Position numbers and translations under genes: made by a program. Below are positions 33,392 through 41,887 of a DNA stretch of 64,000 nt, piece by piece. Each line of letters starts with the position of its first letter. Position 1 is the stretch's first letter. The stretch is from an uncultured Solobacterium sp. (GTDB lineage Bacteria > Bacillota_I > Bacilli_A > Erysipelotrichales > Erysipelotrichaceae). The notes beneath the pieces were generated by a model. That model was not told the origin of the DNA, did no database searches, and worked only from the letters and a program-made list of their open reading frames with translations. Location: contig URHY01000002.1 of NCBI GenBank assembly GCA_900547815.1, forward strand, positions 1 to 64,000, written 5' to 3'.

Positions 33392-34405
33392 ATGAACTTT
33401 GTAGAAAATAATGGTAAAAAAGTCGCAGCAATTCTTTGCGTGGCATCTGCTTTCCCTGTTGTAGCAACAGTAGTTGCAGCCAAGGAAGAACCAGGATGGC
33501 ATGGCGATCGTTACGTAAATGAAGATAAAACTGTAGCTAAAGGATGGCAAGAAATCGAAGGAAAATCTTACTACTTCTCAGAAGATGGTACAGTAAATTC
33601 TTCTAAAACTGAAAATGCTACTACAGCTAGTGTTTCCAGTAACATTACAGGGGAAGTTAAAGAAACAGTGGCTACAGCAAGCCAAGAAGCTGTGAAACAA
33701 GAAACAGAAGAAAAAGCAGCTGTTGAAGAAGCACCTGTTGAAACTCCAGAAGTTACACCTGAAGAAACAACAGACACAACTGATACTACTGAAACTCCAG
33801 AAGCTCCTGCAGCACCAGTAGAAACACCAAGTGTAGACACAAATACAACAGTTACTCCAGACACTTCAACTGATCAAGTAACTCCAGAAGCTCCTGCAGC
33901 TCCAGCAGCACCAGTAGAAACACCAAGTGTAGACACAAACACAACAGTTACTCCAGACACTTCAACTGATCAAGTAACTCCAGAAGCTCCTGCAGCTCCT
34001 GTTACACCAGAAGCTCCAGCAGTTCCTGAAACTCCAGCTACACCAGAAGCACCAGCTGATTCAACATTAGGTGATCGAATTTCAGCTGCTGCTCAAGAAT
34101 TAGTAGGTGTTACAGATGGATTATGGTGTACACAAGTTGTTCAACAAGCGTTAGCTAATGCAGGTGTAAGTGATGCATATCAATTATGGCCAGATCAATA
34201 TGCTGGTGTATACGGATATTATACTGATTCTCCTCAAGCAGGTGACTTATTGTATTACAACAATGGTGGACGTGGAATTGATCACATTGCGATTTATATC
34301 GGTAATGGAATGGCAGTACATGGAAACTATAATGGTAAGACTGTAATTGCTAGTGCATATGTACCTGGAGCAGCTAACCCACAATTCATTCGTGTTGTTA
34401 GATAA
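33392..34405 (+). CDS. Secreted NlpC/P60-like protein with wall-binding repeat and Pro/Thr-rich linker
   Basis: A 337-aa exported protein. A signal peptide spans about residues 1-30 (VAAILCVASAFPVVATVVAA). Next are the motif EEPGWHGDRY and one aromatic cell-wall-binding repeat (GWQEIEGKSYYFSEDGT). A Pro/Thr/Ala-rich linker at residues 100-225 contains a near-perfect tandem repeat of about 30 residues. The C-terminal domain (230-337) looks like NlpC/P60 or CHAP: candidate Cys C246 in GLWCTQVV and His H298 in GIDHIAIYIGNGMAVHG. It is likely a peptidoglycan amidase or endopeptidase. It is paralogous to the protein at 46630. Confidence 0.82.
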   Translation: MNFVENNGKKVAAILCVASAFPVVATVVAAKEEPGWHGDRYVNEDKTVAKGWQEIEGKSYYFSEDGTVNSSKTENATTASVSSNITGEVKETVATASQEAVKQETEEKAAVEEAPVETPEVTPEETTDTTDTTETPEAPAAPVETPSVDTNTTVTPDTSTDQVTPEAPAAPAAPVETPSVDTNTTVTPDTSTDQVTPEAPAAPVTPEAPAVPETPATPEAPADSTLGDRISAAAQELVGVTDGLWCTQVVQQALANAGVSDAYQLWPDQYAGVYGYYTDSPQAGDLLYYNNGGRGIDHIAIYIGNGMAVHGNYNGKTVIASAYVPGAANPQFIRVVR

Positions 34406-34416
34406 TTTGAATTTAT

Positions 34417-34446
34417 AAGCTTGGCTTTGACCAAGCTTTTTTTTTA
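34417..34446 (+). terminator. Intrinsic terminator
   Basis: AAGCTTGG, six-base loop, CCAAGCTT (34417-34438) and a long T-run. Confidence 0.92.
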
Positions 34447-34492
34447 ATGTTTTGTATTGTATAATATGAGGTAGTTTTGGAGGCTAAATCTT

Positions 34493-35008
34493 ATGAATGA
34501 AGCATATAAAAATATAATCGATAGAAGAAGTGTTAGAAATTTTAATGATATAAAAGTAAGTCATGATGTAATTGAAAAAATCGTGTATGCTGGTCAGTGT
34601 GCACCAAGTGGAATGAATCGTCAAATTTTTGCCTTTGTGGTTGTAGAAAATGAAGAGTTGATTGAAAAATTGTCAAAAATGAATGCTGAAGTAATGAATT
34701 CAACATCAGATCCTTTCTATGGTGCTAAAAGCATGATTATTGTTTTTGCCGATTCTAATGCACCAACCTATTTATATGATGGCGCTTTAGCTATGGGCAA
34801 TCTAATGAATGCGGCGAATGCACTTGGTGTAGATTCATGTTGGATTCATCGTGCTAAAGAGGTATTTGAAACTGAATTTGGTAAAAAATTAAAGAGGAAG
34901 TGGCAAATTCCCGAATCATATGAAGGGATTGGACATTGTATATTAGGATATCGTGCGCAAGAGCTACCAGAACGTGCTCAAAGAACTTCTAAGGTGATTT
35001 ATGCATAG
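34493..35008 (+). CDS. Nitroreductase-family protein
   Basis: A 171-aa FMN-dependent nitroreductase-family protein. The N-terminal IIDRRSVRNFNDIKVSHD gives the Arg-Arg-Ser FMN-phosphate contact, and APSGMNRQIFAFVVVEN and GALAMGNLMNAANALGVDSC are typical. It is short but within the family range. GGAGG lies nine bases upstream. It overlaps ispF by eight bases and so heads a tight operon running to the M50 protease. The physiological substrate is unknown. Confidence 0.88.
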   Translation: MNEAYKNIIDRRSVRNFNDIKVSHDVIEKIVYAGQCAPSGMNRQIFAFVVVENEELIEKLSKMNAEVMNSTSDPFYGAKSMIIVFADSNAPTYLYDGALAMGNLMNAANALGVDSCWIHRAKEVFETEFGKKLKRKWQIPESYEGIGHCILGYRAQELPERAQRTSKVIYA

Positions 35009-35486
35009 TATACGTATTGGACAAGCTGTAGATATTCATCAGCTTGTAGAGAACAGAAAACTAATTCTGGGCGGTGTTGAAATAGAGCATTCGAAAGGTT
35101 TATTAGGACATTCAGATGCAGATGTTTTAACTCATGCGATTGGTGAAAGTATTTTAGGAGCACTTTCTTTAGGAGATCTAGGAAAACACTTTCCGGATAC
35201 GGATCCAAAATTTAAAGGAGCCAATAGTTTGGTATTATTAGGTCATATTTATGACATGATGGATGATATGGGATATCAAATTGGTAATGTGGATGCGACC
35301 ATTTTAGCTGAAAGACCTAAAATGGCACCTCATATCATTCAAATGCGAACAAATATCGCACATGTTTTACATTGTGATATAGAAGATGTCTCTATTAAGG
35401 CAACTCGTGGAGAAAAACTAGGCTTTGTAGGGAATGAAGAGGGTATTGTTAGTTTAAGTGTTTGTATATTGGAGAGAAAAGCATGA
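35001..35486 (+). CDS. ispF: 2-C-methyl-D-erythritol 2,4-cyclodiphosphate synthase
   Basis: A 161-aa IspF of the MEP isoprenoid pathway, a trimeric zinc enzyme. The metal site is the Asp and His of AVDIHQL with the His of LGHSDADVLTHAI; the diphosphate region is GDLGKHFPDTDPKFKG and the C-terminal signature is KATRGEKLGFVGNEEGI. It overlaps the nitroreductase gene by eight bases and dtd by four. No other MEP pathway gene is in the window. Confidence 0.97.
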   Translation: MHSIRIGQAVDIHQLVENRKLILGGVEIEHSKGLLGHSDADVLTHAIGESILGALSLGDLGKHFPDTDPKFKGANSLVLLGHIYDMMDDMGYQIGNVDATILAERPKMAPHIIQMRTNIAHVLHCDIEDVSIKATRGEKLGFVGNEEGIVSLSVCILERKA

Positions 35487-35932
35487 GAGTTGTAATTCAA
35501 AGAGCAAAAAACGCAAAATGTACAGTAGAGGGTCAAATTACAGGTCAAATTGATCATGGATATTGTATTTTTGTTGGTTTTAATAATGAGGATACAGATG
35601 AAATTATTGATAAAATGATCCATAAAATTTTATTTTTACGTATTTTTGAAGACGAAAATGGCAAGATGAATAAATCAATACAGGATGTCGATGGAAGCAT
35701 TCTATCTATTTCACAATTTACTTTATATGCGGATTGCAAAAAGGGAAATCGTCCAAGTTTTACAAATGCTGGTAAGCCAGATTTGGCTACGGCATTATAT
35801 GATCAATTTAATCTAAAACTTCAAGAGCAAGGCATGCATGTTGAAACAGGTATCTTTGGAGCAGATATGAAGATTGAATTGTTGAACGATGGTCCTGTAA
35901 CGATTGTGTTAGATTCAAAGGAGTTGTTTTAA
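35483..35932 (+). CDS. dtd: D-aminoacyl-tRNA deacylase
   Basis: A 149-aa DTD that hydrolyses D-amino acids from mischarged tRNA. The active-site blocks are SQFTLYADCKKGNRPSF near residue 77 and the C-terminal NDGPVT, a variant of the usual NxGPVT. The start MRVVIQRAKNAKCTVEG is typical; a start seven codons upstream in frame is rejected because GGAGAG sits properly before 35483. It overlaps ispF by four bases and abuts folD. Confidence 0.96.
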   Translation: MRVVIQRAKNAKCTVEGQITGQIDHGYCIFVGFNNEDTDEIIDKMIHKILFLRIFEDENGKMNKSIQDVDGSILSISQFTLYADCKKGNRPSFTNAGKPDLATALYDQFNLKLQEQGMHVETGIFGADMKIELLNDGPVTIVLDSKELF

Positions 35933-36786
35933 TGGAAATTATTTATGGAAATATAATTGCGGATAACATCAAGTCTTCAATGAAGCAAAAAATTGATGAT
36001 ATTCGTGCCCAAGGAAAAAGACTACCATTATTAAGTGTGGTTCTTGTTGGTAATAATGCGGCAAGTAATTCTTATGTTCGGGGTAAAGAAAAGGCATGTG
36101 CCTCAATTGGTATGCTTCAACAAACGATTCGTTTAGATGAAAATGTATCGCAAAAAGAATTAAGTGATGTAATTGTAAATTTAAATCTAGATCCTGAAGT
36201 TGATGGTATTTTAGTACAAATGCCACTTCCTGAACATTTAGATGAAACAGCTGTATTAGAACTGATTGATCCACAAAAAGATGTGGATGGCTTACACCCT
36301 ATGAATGCAGGGTGTTTATTAACAAATCGACCTGGATTTATTCCTTGTACACCACAAGGTGTCATGGCAATGTTAGATTCAATTGGCTATAAAGATTTAT
36401 CTGGAAAGCGTGCGGTTGTTTGTGGGAGAAGTAATTTAGTGGGTAAACCAGTTGCGTTACTCCTTCAAAATCGCAATGCGACAGTCACGGTTGTACACTC
36501 AAAAACACCAGATATCGAAACAATTGCTTCACAAGCAGATATTTTGATTGTTGCGATGGGTGTTAGTCAAATGGTCAATGAAAATTGGGTAAAAGAAGGT
36601 GCCGTTGTAATCGATGTAGGAATTAATCGTGTAAATGGAAAACTTGTTGGTGATTGCGACTTTGAATCTGTGTCAAAAAAGGCTAGTTATGTAAGTCCAG
36701 TGCCAAAAGGTGTTGGTCCAATGACGGTTTGTATGTTATTATCGAATACGTTAGATGCATATAAAATGCATATACAAGGAGAATAA
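35932..36786 (+). CDS. folD: Bifunctional methylenetetrahydrofolate dehydrogenase/cyclohydrolase
   Basis: A 284-aa FolD, which interconverts 5,10-methylene- and 10-formyl-THF with NADP. Signatures are SYVRGKEKACASIGM with the catalytic Lys, GILVQMPLPEHLDE, the dinucleotide fold GRSNLVGKPVALLL, and the C-terminal PVPKGVGPMTVCMLL. It shares one base with the dtd stop codon (TAATG), so it is translationally coupled. Confidence 0.97.
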   Translation: MEIIYGNIIADNIKSSMKQKIDDIRAQGKRLPLLSVVLVGNNAASNSYVRGKEKACASIGMLQQTIRLDENVSQKELSDVIVNLNLDPEVDGILVQMPLPEHLDETAVLELIDPQKDVDGLHPMNAGCLLTNRPGFIPCTPQGVMAMLDSIGYKDLSGKRAVVCGRSNLVGKPVALLLQNRNATVTVVHSKTPDIETIASQADILIVAMGVSQMVNENWVKEGAVVIDVGINRVNGKLVGDCDFESVSKKASYVSPVPKGVGPMTVCMLLSNTLDAYKMHIQGE

Positions 36787-36788
36787 TT

Positions 36789-36980
36789 ATGGATTATGGA
36801 TTAAATGATATTGTAGAAATGAAAAAAGAGCATCCTTGTCATAAGTCCAAAGAATGGAAAATTATTCGTATGGGTGCTGATATTCGAATTAAATGTTTAG
36901 GTTGTGGTGCCAGTGTTTTGATGCCTAGACAAAAATTTGAAAAAAAATTAAAAAAAGTAATTCGACATGAAGAAGAATAG
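36789..36980 (+). CDS. DUF951 domain-containing protein
   Basis: A 63-aa protein: DIVEMKKEHPCHKSKEWKII, GADIRIKCLGCGASVLMPR, then a basic tail. The Cys-His and Cys-x2-Cys pairs suggest a small metal-binding fold. DUF951 genes are usually found next to ychF in Firmicutes, as here. AAGGAG lies six bases upstream. Function unknown. Confidence 0.92.
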   Translation: MDYGLNDIVEMKKEHPCHKSKEWKIIRMGADIRIKCLGCGASVLMPRQKFEKKLKKVIRHEEE

Positions 36981-36997
36981 AGAGGATGTATAAATTT

Positions 36998-38101
36998 ATG
37001 CCATTAACTGCTGGAATCGTTGGTCTTCCAAACGTTGGAAAGTCAACGTTATTTAACGCTATTACTAAATCTCAGGTAGAAGCTGCAAACTATCCATTTG
37101 CGACAATTCAACCTAACGTAGGAGTTGTAGAAGTACCAGACTATCGTATTGATCGTTTAGTTGAAATCTTCAATCCAAAAAAGACAATCTATACTACATT
37201 TGAATTTACAGATATTGCTGGATTGGTTAAAGGTGCTAGTCAAGGTGAAGGTTTAGGAAACCAATTTTTATCAAACATTCGTTTAACAGATGCGATTTGT
37301 CACGTGGTTCGTTGTTTTGATAACCCTGATATTACACATGTTGAAAATAGTGTAGATCCAATTCGTGATATTGAAATCATTAACTTAGAACTAACTTTAG
37401 CAGATTTGCAAACTATTGAAAATCGTAGAAGTAAGATTGAACGTAAAGCTAAGACAAACAAAGACAAGGAATCTTTAGATGAATTGGCTTTATTAGATCG
37501 TCTTCAACCTGTTTTAGAAGAAGGAAAACCAGCTCGTTCTCTAGAATTGAATGAAGAAGAACAAATTTTGATGAAGGGCTATAACTTATTAACCGCAAAG
37601 CCAATGATCTATGTTGCTAACTTAGATGATGAAGGTATTATGGATCCAGATTCATGTGCTTACTATAATCAAGTAAAAGAATATGCGCAAAGCCAAAATA
37701 ATCAGGTTGTTGCCTTATGTGCTCAGATGGAAGAAGAATTGTCTGGCTTGGATAAAGAAGAAAAAGATGCATTCTTAGAAGAATTAGGTGTAGAAACATC
37801 AGGATTGGATCAATTGATTCAAAAGGCATATTCAGTATTGGATTTATGCACATTCTTGACTGCTGGAGAAGATGAGTGTCGTGCATGGACATTTAAAAAG
37901 GGTATGAAAGCACCTGATTGTGCCGGTATTATTCATACAGACTTTAAAAAAGGCTTTATTCGTGCAGAAGTATATCGTTTTGACGATATTGATGAATTAG
38001 GTAGTGAATTAGCTATTAAAGAAGCAGGGCGCTTGCGCTTAGAAGGAAAAGATTATGTCGTTCAAGATGGCGATGTAATGCATTTTAGATTTAATGTTTA
38101 A
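36998..38101 (+). CDS. ychF: Ribosome-associated ATPase YchF (Obg family)
   Basis: A 367-aa Obg-family P-loop protein that prefers ATP. The G1 motif is GLPNVGKSTLFNAIT, G3 is DIAGLVKGASQGEGLGN, and the C-terminal TGS domain includes TAGEDECRAWTFKKGMKAP and EAGRLRLEGKDYVVQDGD. An ATG 12 bases upstream directly abuts the AGAGAGG ribosome site, so 36998 is preferred. It overlaps the M50 gene by eight bases. Confidence 0.96.
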   Translation: MPLTAGIVGLPNVGKSTLFNAITKSQVEAANYPFATIQPNVGVVEVPDYRIDRLVEIFNPKKTIYTTFEFTDIAGLVKGASQGEGLGNQFLSNIRLTDAICHVVRCFDNPDITHVENSVDPIRDIEIINLELTLADLQTIENRRSKIERKAKTNKDKESLDELALLDRLQPVLEEGKPARSLELNEEEQILMKGYNLLTAKPMIYVANLDDEGIMDPDSCAYYNQVKEYAQSQNNQVVALCAQMEEELSGLDKEEKDAFLEELGVETSGLDQLIQKAYSVLDLCTFLTAGEDECRAWTFKKGMKAPDCAGIIHTDFKKGFIRAEVYRFDDIDELGSELAIKEAGRLRLEGKDYVVQDGDVMHFRFNV

Positions 38102-38735
38102 TTTTCAAAATATAATTTATTTGATTATTGCCGTAGTATTGTCTATGTCCATTCATGAAATGGCACATGGTTTAGTTTCTTATTGGATGGGAGATCCTAC
38201 AGCTAAAATCGAAGGAAGATTGAGCTTAAATCCATTTAAGCATGTAGACTGGGTTGGTCTAGTTTGTTTGTTGATATGTGGATTTGGATGGGCAAAACCA
38301 GTACCAATCGATTCGAGATATTATAAAGACGCAAAAACAGGAATTATATGGACAAGCTTTGCGGGTCCAGTTGCTAATTTTCTTTTAAGCTTTATTTGTG
38401 TGTTTCTGTTTTATGCATTATATAAATTTGCTCCTTATTTTATGATGTCAAATGTAGGTTATTTTGTATCAAATGCATTAACTTATACAGGACTTATTTC
38501 AACAGGTTTTGGAATATTTAATTTAATTCCAGTACCTCCATTAGATGGTTCTAAGGTGCTATTTTCATTCTTGCCGGATGATAAATATTATAAGTTTATC
38601 AATGGAGCACCATGGATGAATTTATTGTTTATCTTTATGATTTTTACAGGTATCTTAGATTATCCATTAGGCATGTTACGCTCGAATATGATTCAATTTT
38701 TTGAGATGATTGCAAAGATGATTTTAGGTTTCTAA
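38094..38735 (+). CDS. Site-2 protease family membrane protein (M50-like)
   Basis: A 213-aa protein with about five membrane segments. The zinc motif is MSIHEMAHG near residue 20 and the third ligand is the Asp of NLIPVPPLDGSKVL near residue 155. It is the compact form without PDZ domain found in many Firmicutes beside housekeeping genes. It starts within the end of ychF. Substrate is unknown. Confidence 0.9.
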   Translation: MFNFQNIIYLIIAVVLSMSIHEMAHGLVSYWMGDPTAKIEGRLSLNPFKHVDWVGLVCLLICGFGWAKPVPIDSRYYKDAKTGIIWTSFAGPVANFLLSFICVFLFYALYKFAPYFMMSNVGYFVSNALTYTGLISTGFGIFNLIPVPPLDGSKVLFSFLPDDKYYKFINGAPWMNLLFIFMIFTGILDYPLGMLRSNMIQFFEMIAKMILGF

Positions 38736-38749
38736 AGTCATCTTTTTTT
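38715..38749 (+). terminator. Terminator overlapping the M50 gene end
   Basis: AAGATGATTTTAG and CTAAAGTCATCTT form a 13-pair stem around GTTT, followed by seven or eight T residues; the stop codon lies in the 3' arm. Confidence 0.85.
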
Positions 38750-38760
38750 AAACGCTTTCA
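38747..38760 (+). promoter_or_regulatory. Probable CcpA (cre) site
   Basis: TTTAAACGCTTTCA matches the cre consensus (TGNAANCGNTNNCA) at all but the second position. It lies 135 bases upstream of the Na/Pi cotransporter gene, so carbon control of phosphate uptake is possible. Confidence 0.5.
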
Positions 38761-38894
38761 GAAAAAAATACCATTTAACTAAAAATTAACATAAATTTAA
38801 TATTGTTTTGACATTATTTTTATTGCATAATAAAGGCGTCGCGATATGCGTAAAAATTGAAAATAAAATAATTCATTTATAAAAGGAGTTCGAG

Positions 38895-40703
38895 ATGGAA
38901 ATAGTTACAATGGTCTTATCCCTATTAGGTGGCATTGCGTTATTTTTGTTCGGTATGTCTTTAATGGGCGATGGACTAAAAAGCGTAGCCGGTAATAAAT
39001 TAGAAGCATTCTTGTACAAAATGACAAACACAAGTTTAAAAGGTGTTGCCCTAGGTGCAGGTGTTACTTCCGTTATTCAATCTAGTAGTGCTACGACAGT
39101 AATGGTCATTGGTTTTGTTAACTCAGGTATGATGAAACTAAGACAAGCAATCGGTATTATTATGGGTGCTAATATTGGTACAAGTATTACTGGTTGGATA
39201 TTGTGTTTATCTTATGTTGGTGGATCAAATGGTATCGCAAGCTTATTTTCGACAGCTACGATTACAACGTTGTTTGCGTTTATTGGTATTTGTTTAAAAA
39301 CATTTGGAAAACGTACAACACATAAAAATGTTGGTAATATCATGCTTGGATTTGCGATTTTAATGACGGGTATGCAACAAATGAGTGGAGCTGTTTCACC
39401 TTTAAGAACAAATGAAACATTCATTAGTATGCTTACAATGTTCTCAAATCCAGTCATGGGTATTCTTGTTGGTATTTTGTTTACAGCGGTTCTACAAAGT
39501 GCAAGTGCTGCAATTGGTATTTTGCAGGCACTATCTATGACAGGCTCATTGACATTTGCGGCAGCATTCCCAATTAACTTGGGTATTGGTATTGGTGCTG
39601 CATGTCCAGTGTTGATTTCTGCTTTAAGTGCAAACAAGAATGGTAAACGTACCGCATTAGAATATTTGATCAATGACTTATTTGGTATGATTATTTGGTC
39701 TATCTTATTCTATGGTTCAAATCTATTTATGCACTATGATTTTGTGAATAAAGTTATGTCTCCAATAAATATTGCATTAATGAATACAGCGATTCGTTGT
39801 GGAAATGTATTAGTTTTATTCTGGTTCATTCCTCAAATTGAAAAATTATTGATGCGTATTGTCAAAGACAGTCCAGAAGATCTAGCAGAACAGGCTGACT
39901 TTGATTTATTAGAAGAACGTTTGATTCCTTATCCTGCCTTAGCTATTGCTCAATGTCATCGTGTTATGAATGGTATGGCTAAAAAGGTTCGTAATAATGT
40001 GAATCGTTCAATGAACTTGATCAATGAATTTAGACCTGAAAAATATGAGAAGGTACATCGTAAAGAAACATTGATTGATAAATATGAAGCGCGTTTAGGT
40101 TCTTATTTGATGCAACTTACAAAACAAGCATTAAATACTGAACAAACAAGACAAGCCTCATTATATCTTCATACTATTAGTGACTTTGAAAGAATCGGTG
40201 ATCACGCGGCAGATATTGCCGAGATGTCAAAGAGTATCAATGAAAATCGTATGGAAATGTCAGAAGCTGCCATGAATGAGTTAAACCTTGTCATGGAAGC
40301 AGTTCGTGAATCGATGAATATGACATACCATGCATATCTAGAAGATGATTTCGATTTGGCTCGACGTGTATCTCCACTTGGAATTGTCATTCGTGGACTA
40401 TGTGATGAAATGAAATTACGTCACGTTGAACGTTTATCTCAAGGAAACTGTGGACTTGAAGAAGGTACAGTATTCAATGATTTATTGAATAGTTTAAACC
40501 GTATTGCCACACACTGTGCAAGTAGTATGGTGGCCTTGGTCAAGATTCGTGAAAAAGATACAGATATCCACATTCACGATTCAAAAGTATATGCGATTGA
40601 GGGTGATGATTATAAAACGACGTTGGCTGAATATCGCGAAAAATATGATCTTGGACAAAGAGAAGGTCGTATTGTAAGTATGGAAGACGATCAAGTTGAA
40701 TAG
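38895..40703 (+). CDS. Na/Pi cotransporter family protein with PhoU-like domain
   Basis: A 602-aa protein. The N-terminal 320 residues are a NptA/YjbB-type transporter with the duplicated QSSSATTV and QSASAAIG motifs of the PF02690 repeats and eight or so membrane segments. The C-terminal part (about 345-570) is helical and PhoU-like (SDFERIGDHAADIAEMSKSI). It probably imports or exports phosphate with sodium. GGAG is seven bases before the ATG. It is monocistronic, ending in a bidirectional terminator. Confidence 0.93.
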   Translation: MEIVTMVLSLLGGIALFLFGMSLMGDGLKSVAGNKLEAFLYKMTNTSLKGVALGAGVTSVIQSSSATTVMVIGFVNSGMMKLRQAIGIIMGANIGTSITGWILCLSYVGGSNGIASLFSTATITTLFAFIGICLKTFGKRTTHKNVGNIMLGFAILMTGMQQMSGAVSPLRTNETFISMLTMFSNPVMGILVGILFTAVLQSASAAIGILQALSMTGSLTFAAAFPINLGIGIGAACPVLISALSANKNGKRTALEYLINDLFGMIIWSILFYGSNLFMHYDFVNKVMSPINIALMNTAIRCGNVLVLFWFIPQIEKLLMRIVKDSPEDLAEQADFDLLEERLIPYPALAIAQCHRVMNGMAKKVRNNVNRSMNLINEFRPEKYEKVHRKETLIDKYEARLGSYLMQLTKQALNTEQTRQASLYLHTISDFERIGDHAADIAEMSKSINENRMEMSEAAMNELNLVMEAVRESMNMTYHAYLEDDFDLARRVSPLGIVIRGLCDEMKLRHVERLSQGNCGLEEGTVFNDLLNSLNRIATHCASSMVALVKIREKDTDIHIHDSKVYAIEGDDYKTTLAEYREKYDLGQREGRIVSMEDDQVE

Positions 40704-40710
40704 AAATTAA

Positions 40711-40736
40711 AAAAGGGCCTGAGAAATCAGGCCTTT
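40711..40736. terminator. Bidirectional terminator
   Basis: GGCCTGA, GAAA loop, TCAGGCC (40716-40733) with A-runs before and T-run after; shared by the cotransporter and the convergent kinase-like gene, whose stop codon is in the stem. Confidence 0.88.
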
Positions 40737-41761
40737 GATGTATTAATTTGAATGTCACATTTGTCTTGGATTGAAAAAGTATTAAAATAGGCTTCTTCTA
40801 AAGGAATCCAGCGTTGAATGAAATTATTCAACATCTTTGGATTTCTTTTTCTTAGTCTTTCTATTTGTTCATCTTTATTGACTGTTAAGAAAACGGAAAA
40901 ATCATAATATTTTTGAAGACTAGAATGCATAGAATAAGAGCCTTCTATAATATTGAATGTTTTATATGGAATCAAGATAGTATGCTCTATAGACATAGTT
41001 GAACAATTAAATTTACACAACTTCACATCTTCATGTTTTGATAATGGAATCAATATCTCTTGTTCAAAACGCTCATGATCCACGTTTTCTCCTGGACTTG
41101 TAAGTCTTTCTGTTGTCCTTTGATGGGGTTGCAAGAAAAAGTCGTCCATTTTAAATACGTTGCAGTCATATACTAGTTTTAAAAGATTTGAAAGTGTTGT
41201 CTTACCCGAAGCACAACGTCCATCAATTGAAATCATAGAAGGGTGGTTGTTGTCTATATATTTGAATAGTTCTAAAAATGGAACATATTTTTTGTGAATC
41301 AGACGATATGCAGGATGATACAATTGATTGAATGTATCGGAATGATGAATGGCCGGATAATTATCTTCTTTCCATTTAGAAAGAATGCATTTTGATTCTT
41401 CTACTGAAAAGGGAAGTTCGTTATTTGAAATTAAATCCATAAGAGATTGATTTTTTTCTTCGAGTTGTTTTATTCCATTTTTTTCTTGTTGACTCGATAA
41501 TATAAATAAAGTGCTCAACGTGTCTACACTTAAACCATAATTTAAATGGATACGAACATAGTCTCCGTCTAATTCTTCTATAGAATTAAAAGAATCTTTA
41601 TTGTCTTGTAGTTCATGTTCAATATTTGATTTGACTTTAGAAAAATCAGAAACAAGGTGTTCACAACCAAAACAACTTTGATACAAGAATTTCATAAGGT
41701 CTTGTAGTTCTAATTTAGGATAGATTTTAAATTGATTGAGGATATATTCTTTGGTGTTCAT
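40727..41761 (-). CDS. Uridine-kinase-like P-loop protein with extra N-terminal domain
   Basis: A 344-aa protein. The C-terminal half (from about residue 172) is a uridine kinase or phosphoribulokinase-like fold: Walker A SIDGRCASGKTTL, then NVFKMDDFFLQPHQRTTERL matching the substrate loop of uridine kinases, IIEGSYSMHSSL and VNKDEQIERLRKRNP. The first 170 residues form a separate helical domain (LMKFLYQSCFGCEHLV, LDGDYVRIHLNYGLSVD) I have no name for. The phosphorylated substrate is unknown. It is convergent with the cotransporter gene. Confidence 0.78.
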   Translation of the reverse strand: MNTKEYILNQFKIYPKLELQDLMKFLYQSCFGCEHLVSDFSKVKSNIEHELQDNKDSFNSIEELDGDYVRIHLNYGLSVDTLSTLFILSSQQEKNGIKQLEEKNQSLMDLISNNELPFSVEESKCILSKWKEDNYPAIHHSDTFNQLYHPAYRLIHKKYVPFLELFKYIDNNHPSMISIDGRCASGKTTLSNLLKLVYDCNVFKMDDFFLQPHQRTTERLTSPGENVDHERFEQEILIPLSKHEDVKLCKFNCSTMSIEHTILIPYKTFNIIEGSYSMHSSLQKYYDFSVFLTVNKDEQIERLRKRNPKMLNNFIQRWIPLEEAYFNTFSIQDKCDIQINTSKA

Positions 41762-41887
41762 AGAAATTATTTTATCATATTCTTCTCTTTTTTATTATAG
41801 ATAAAAACTATAACGGGCGTATATTATTAAATATTATCAATAATCATTTAGAAATGATAGAATAATGTCATTGGAGGAAATTTACTT

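Noticed and set aside
33571-33864. Long minus-strand frame opposite the Pro/Thr linker (Ser/Val-rich)
   Set aside because: It is the shadow of a repetitive coding sequence, with no ribosome site or promoter.
41762-41887. S-box (SAM) riboswitch before the MetE-like gene
   Set aside because: The interval is short and AT-rich with no conserved S-box core or terminator.
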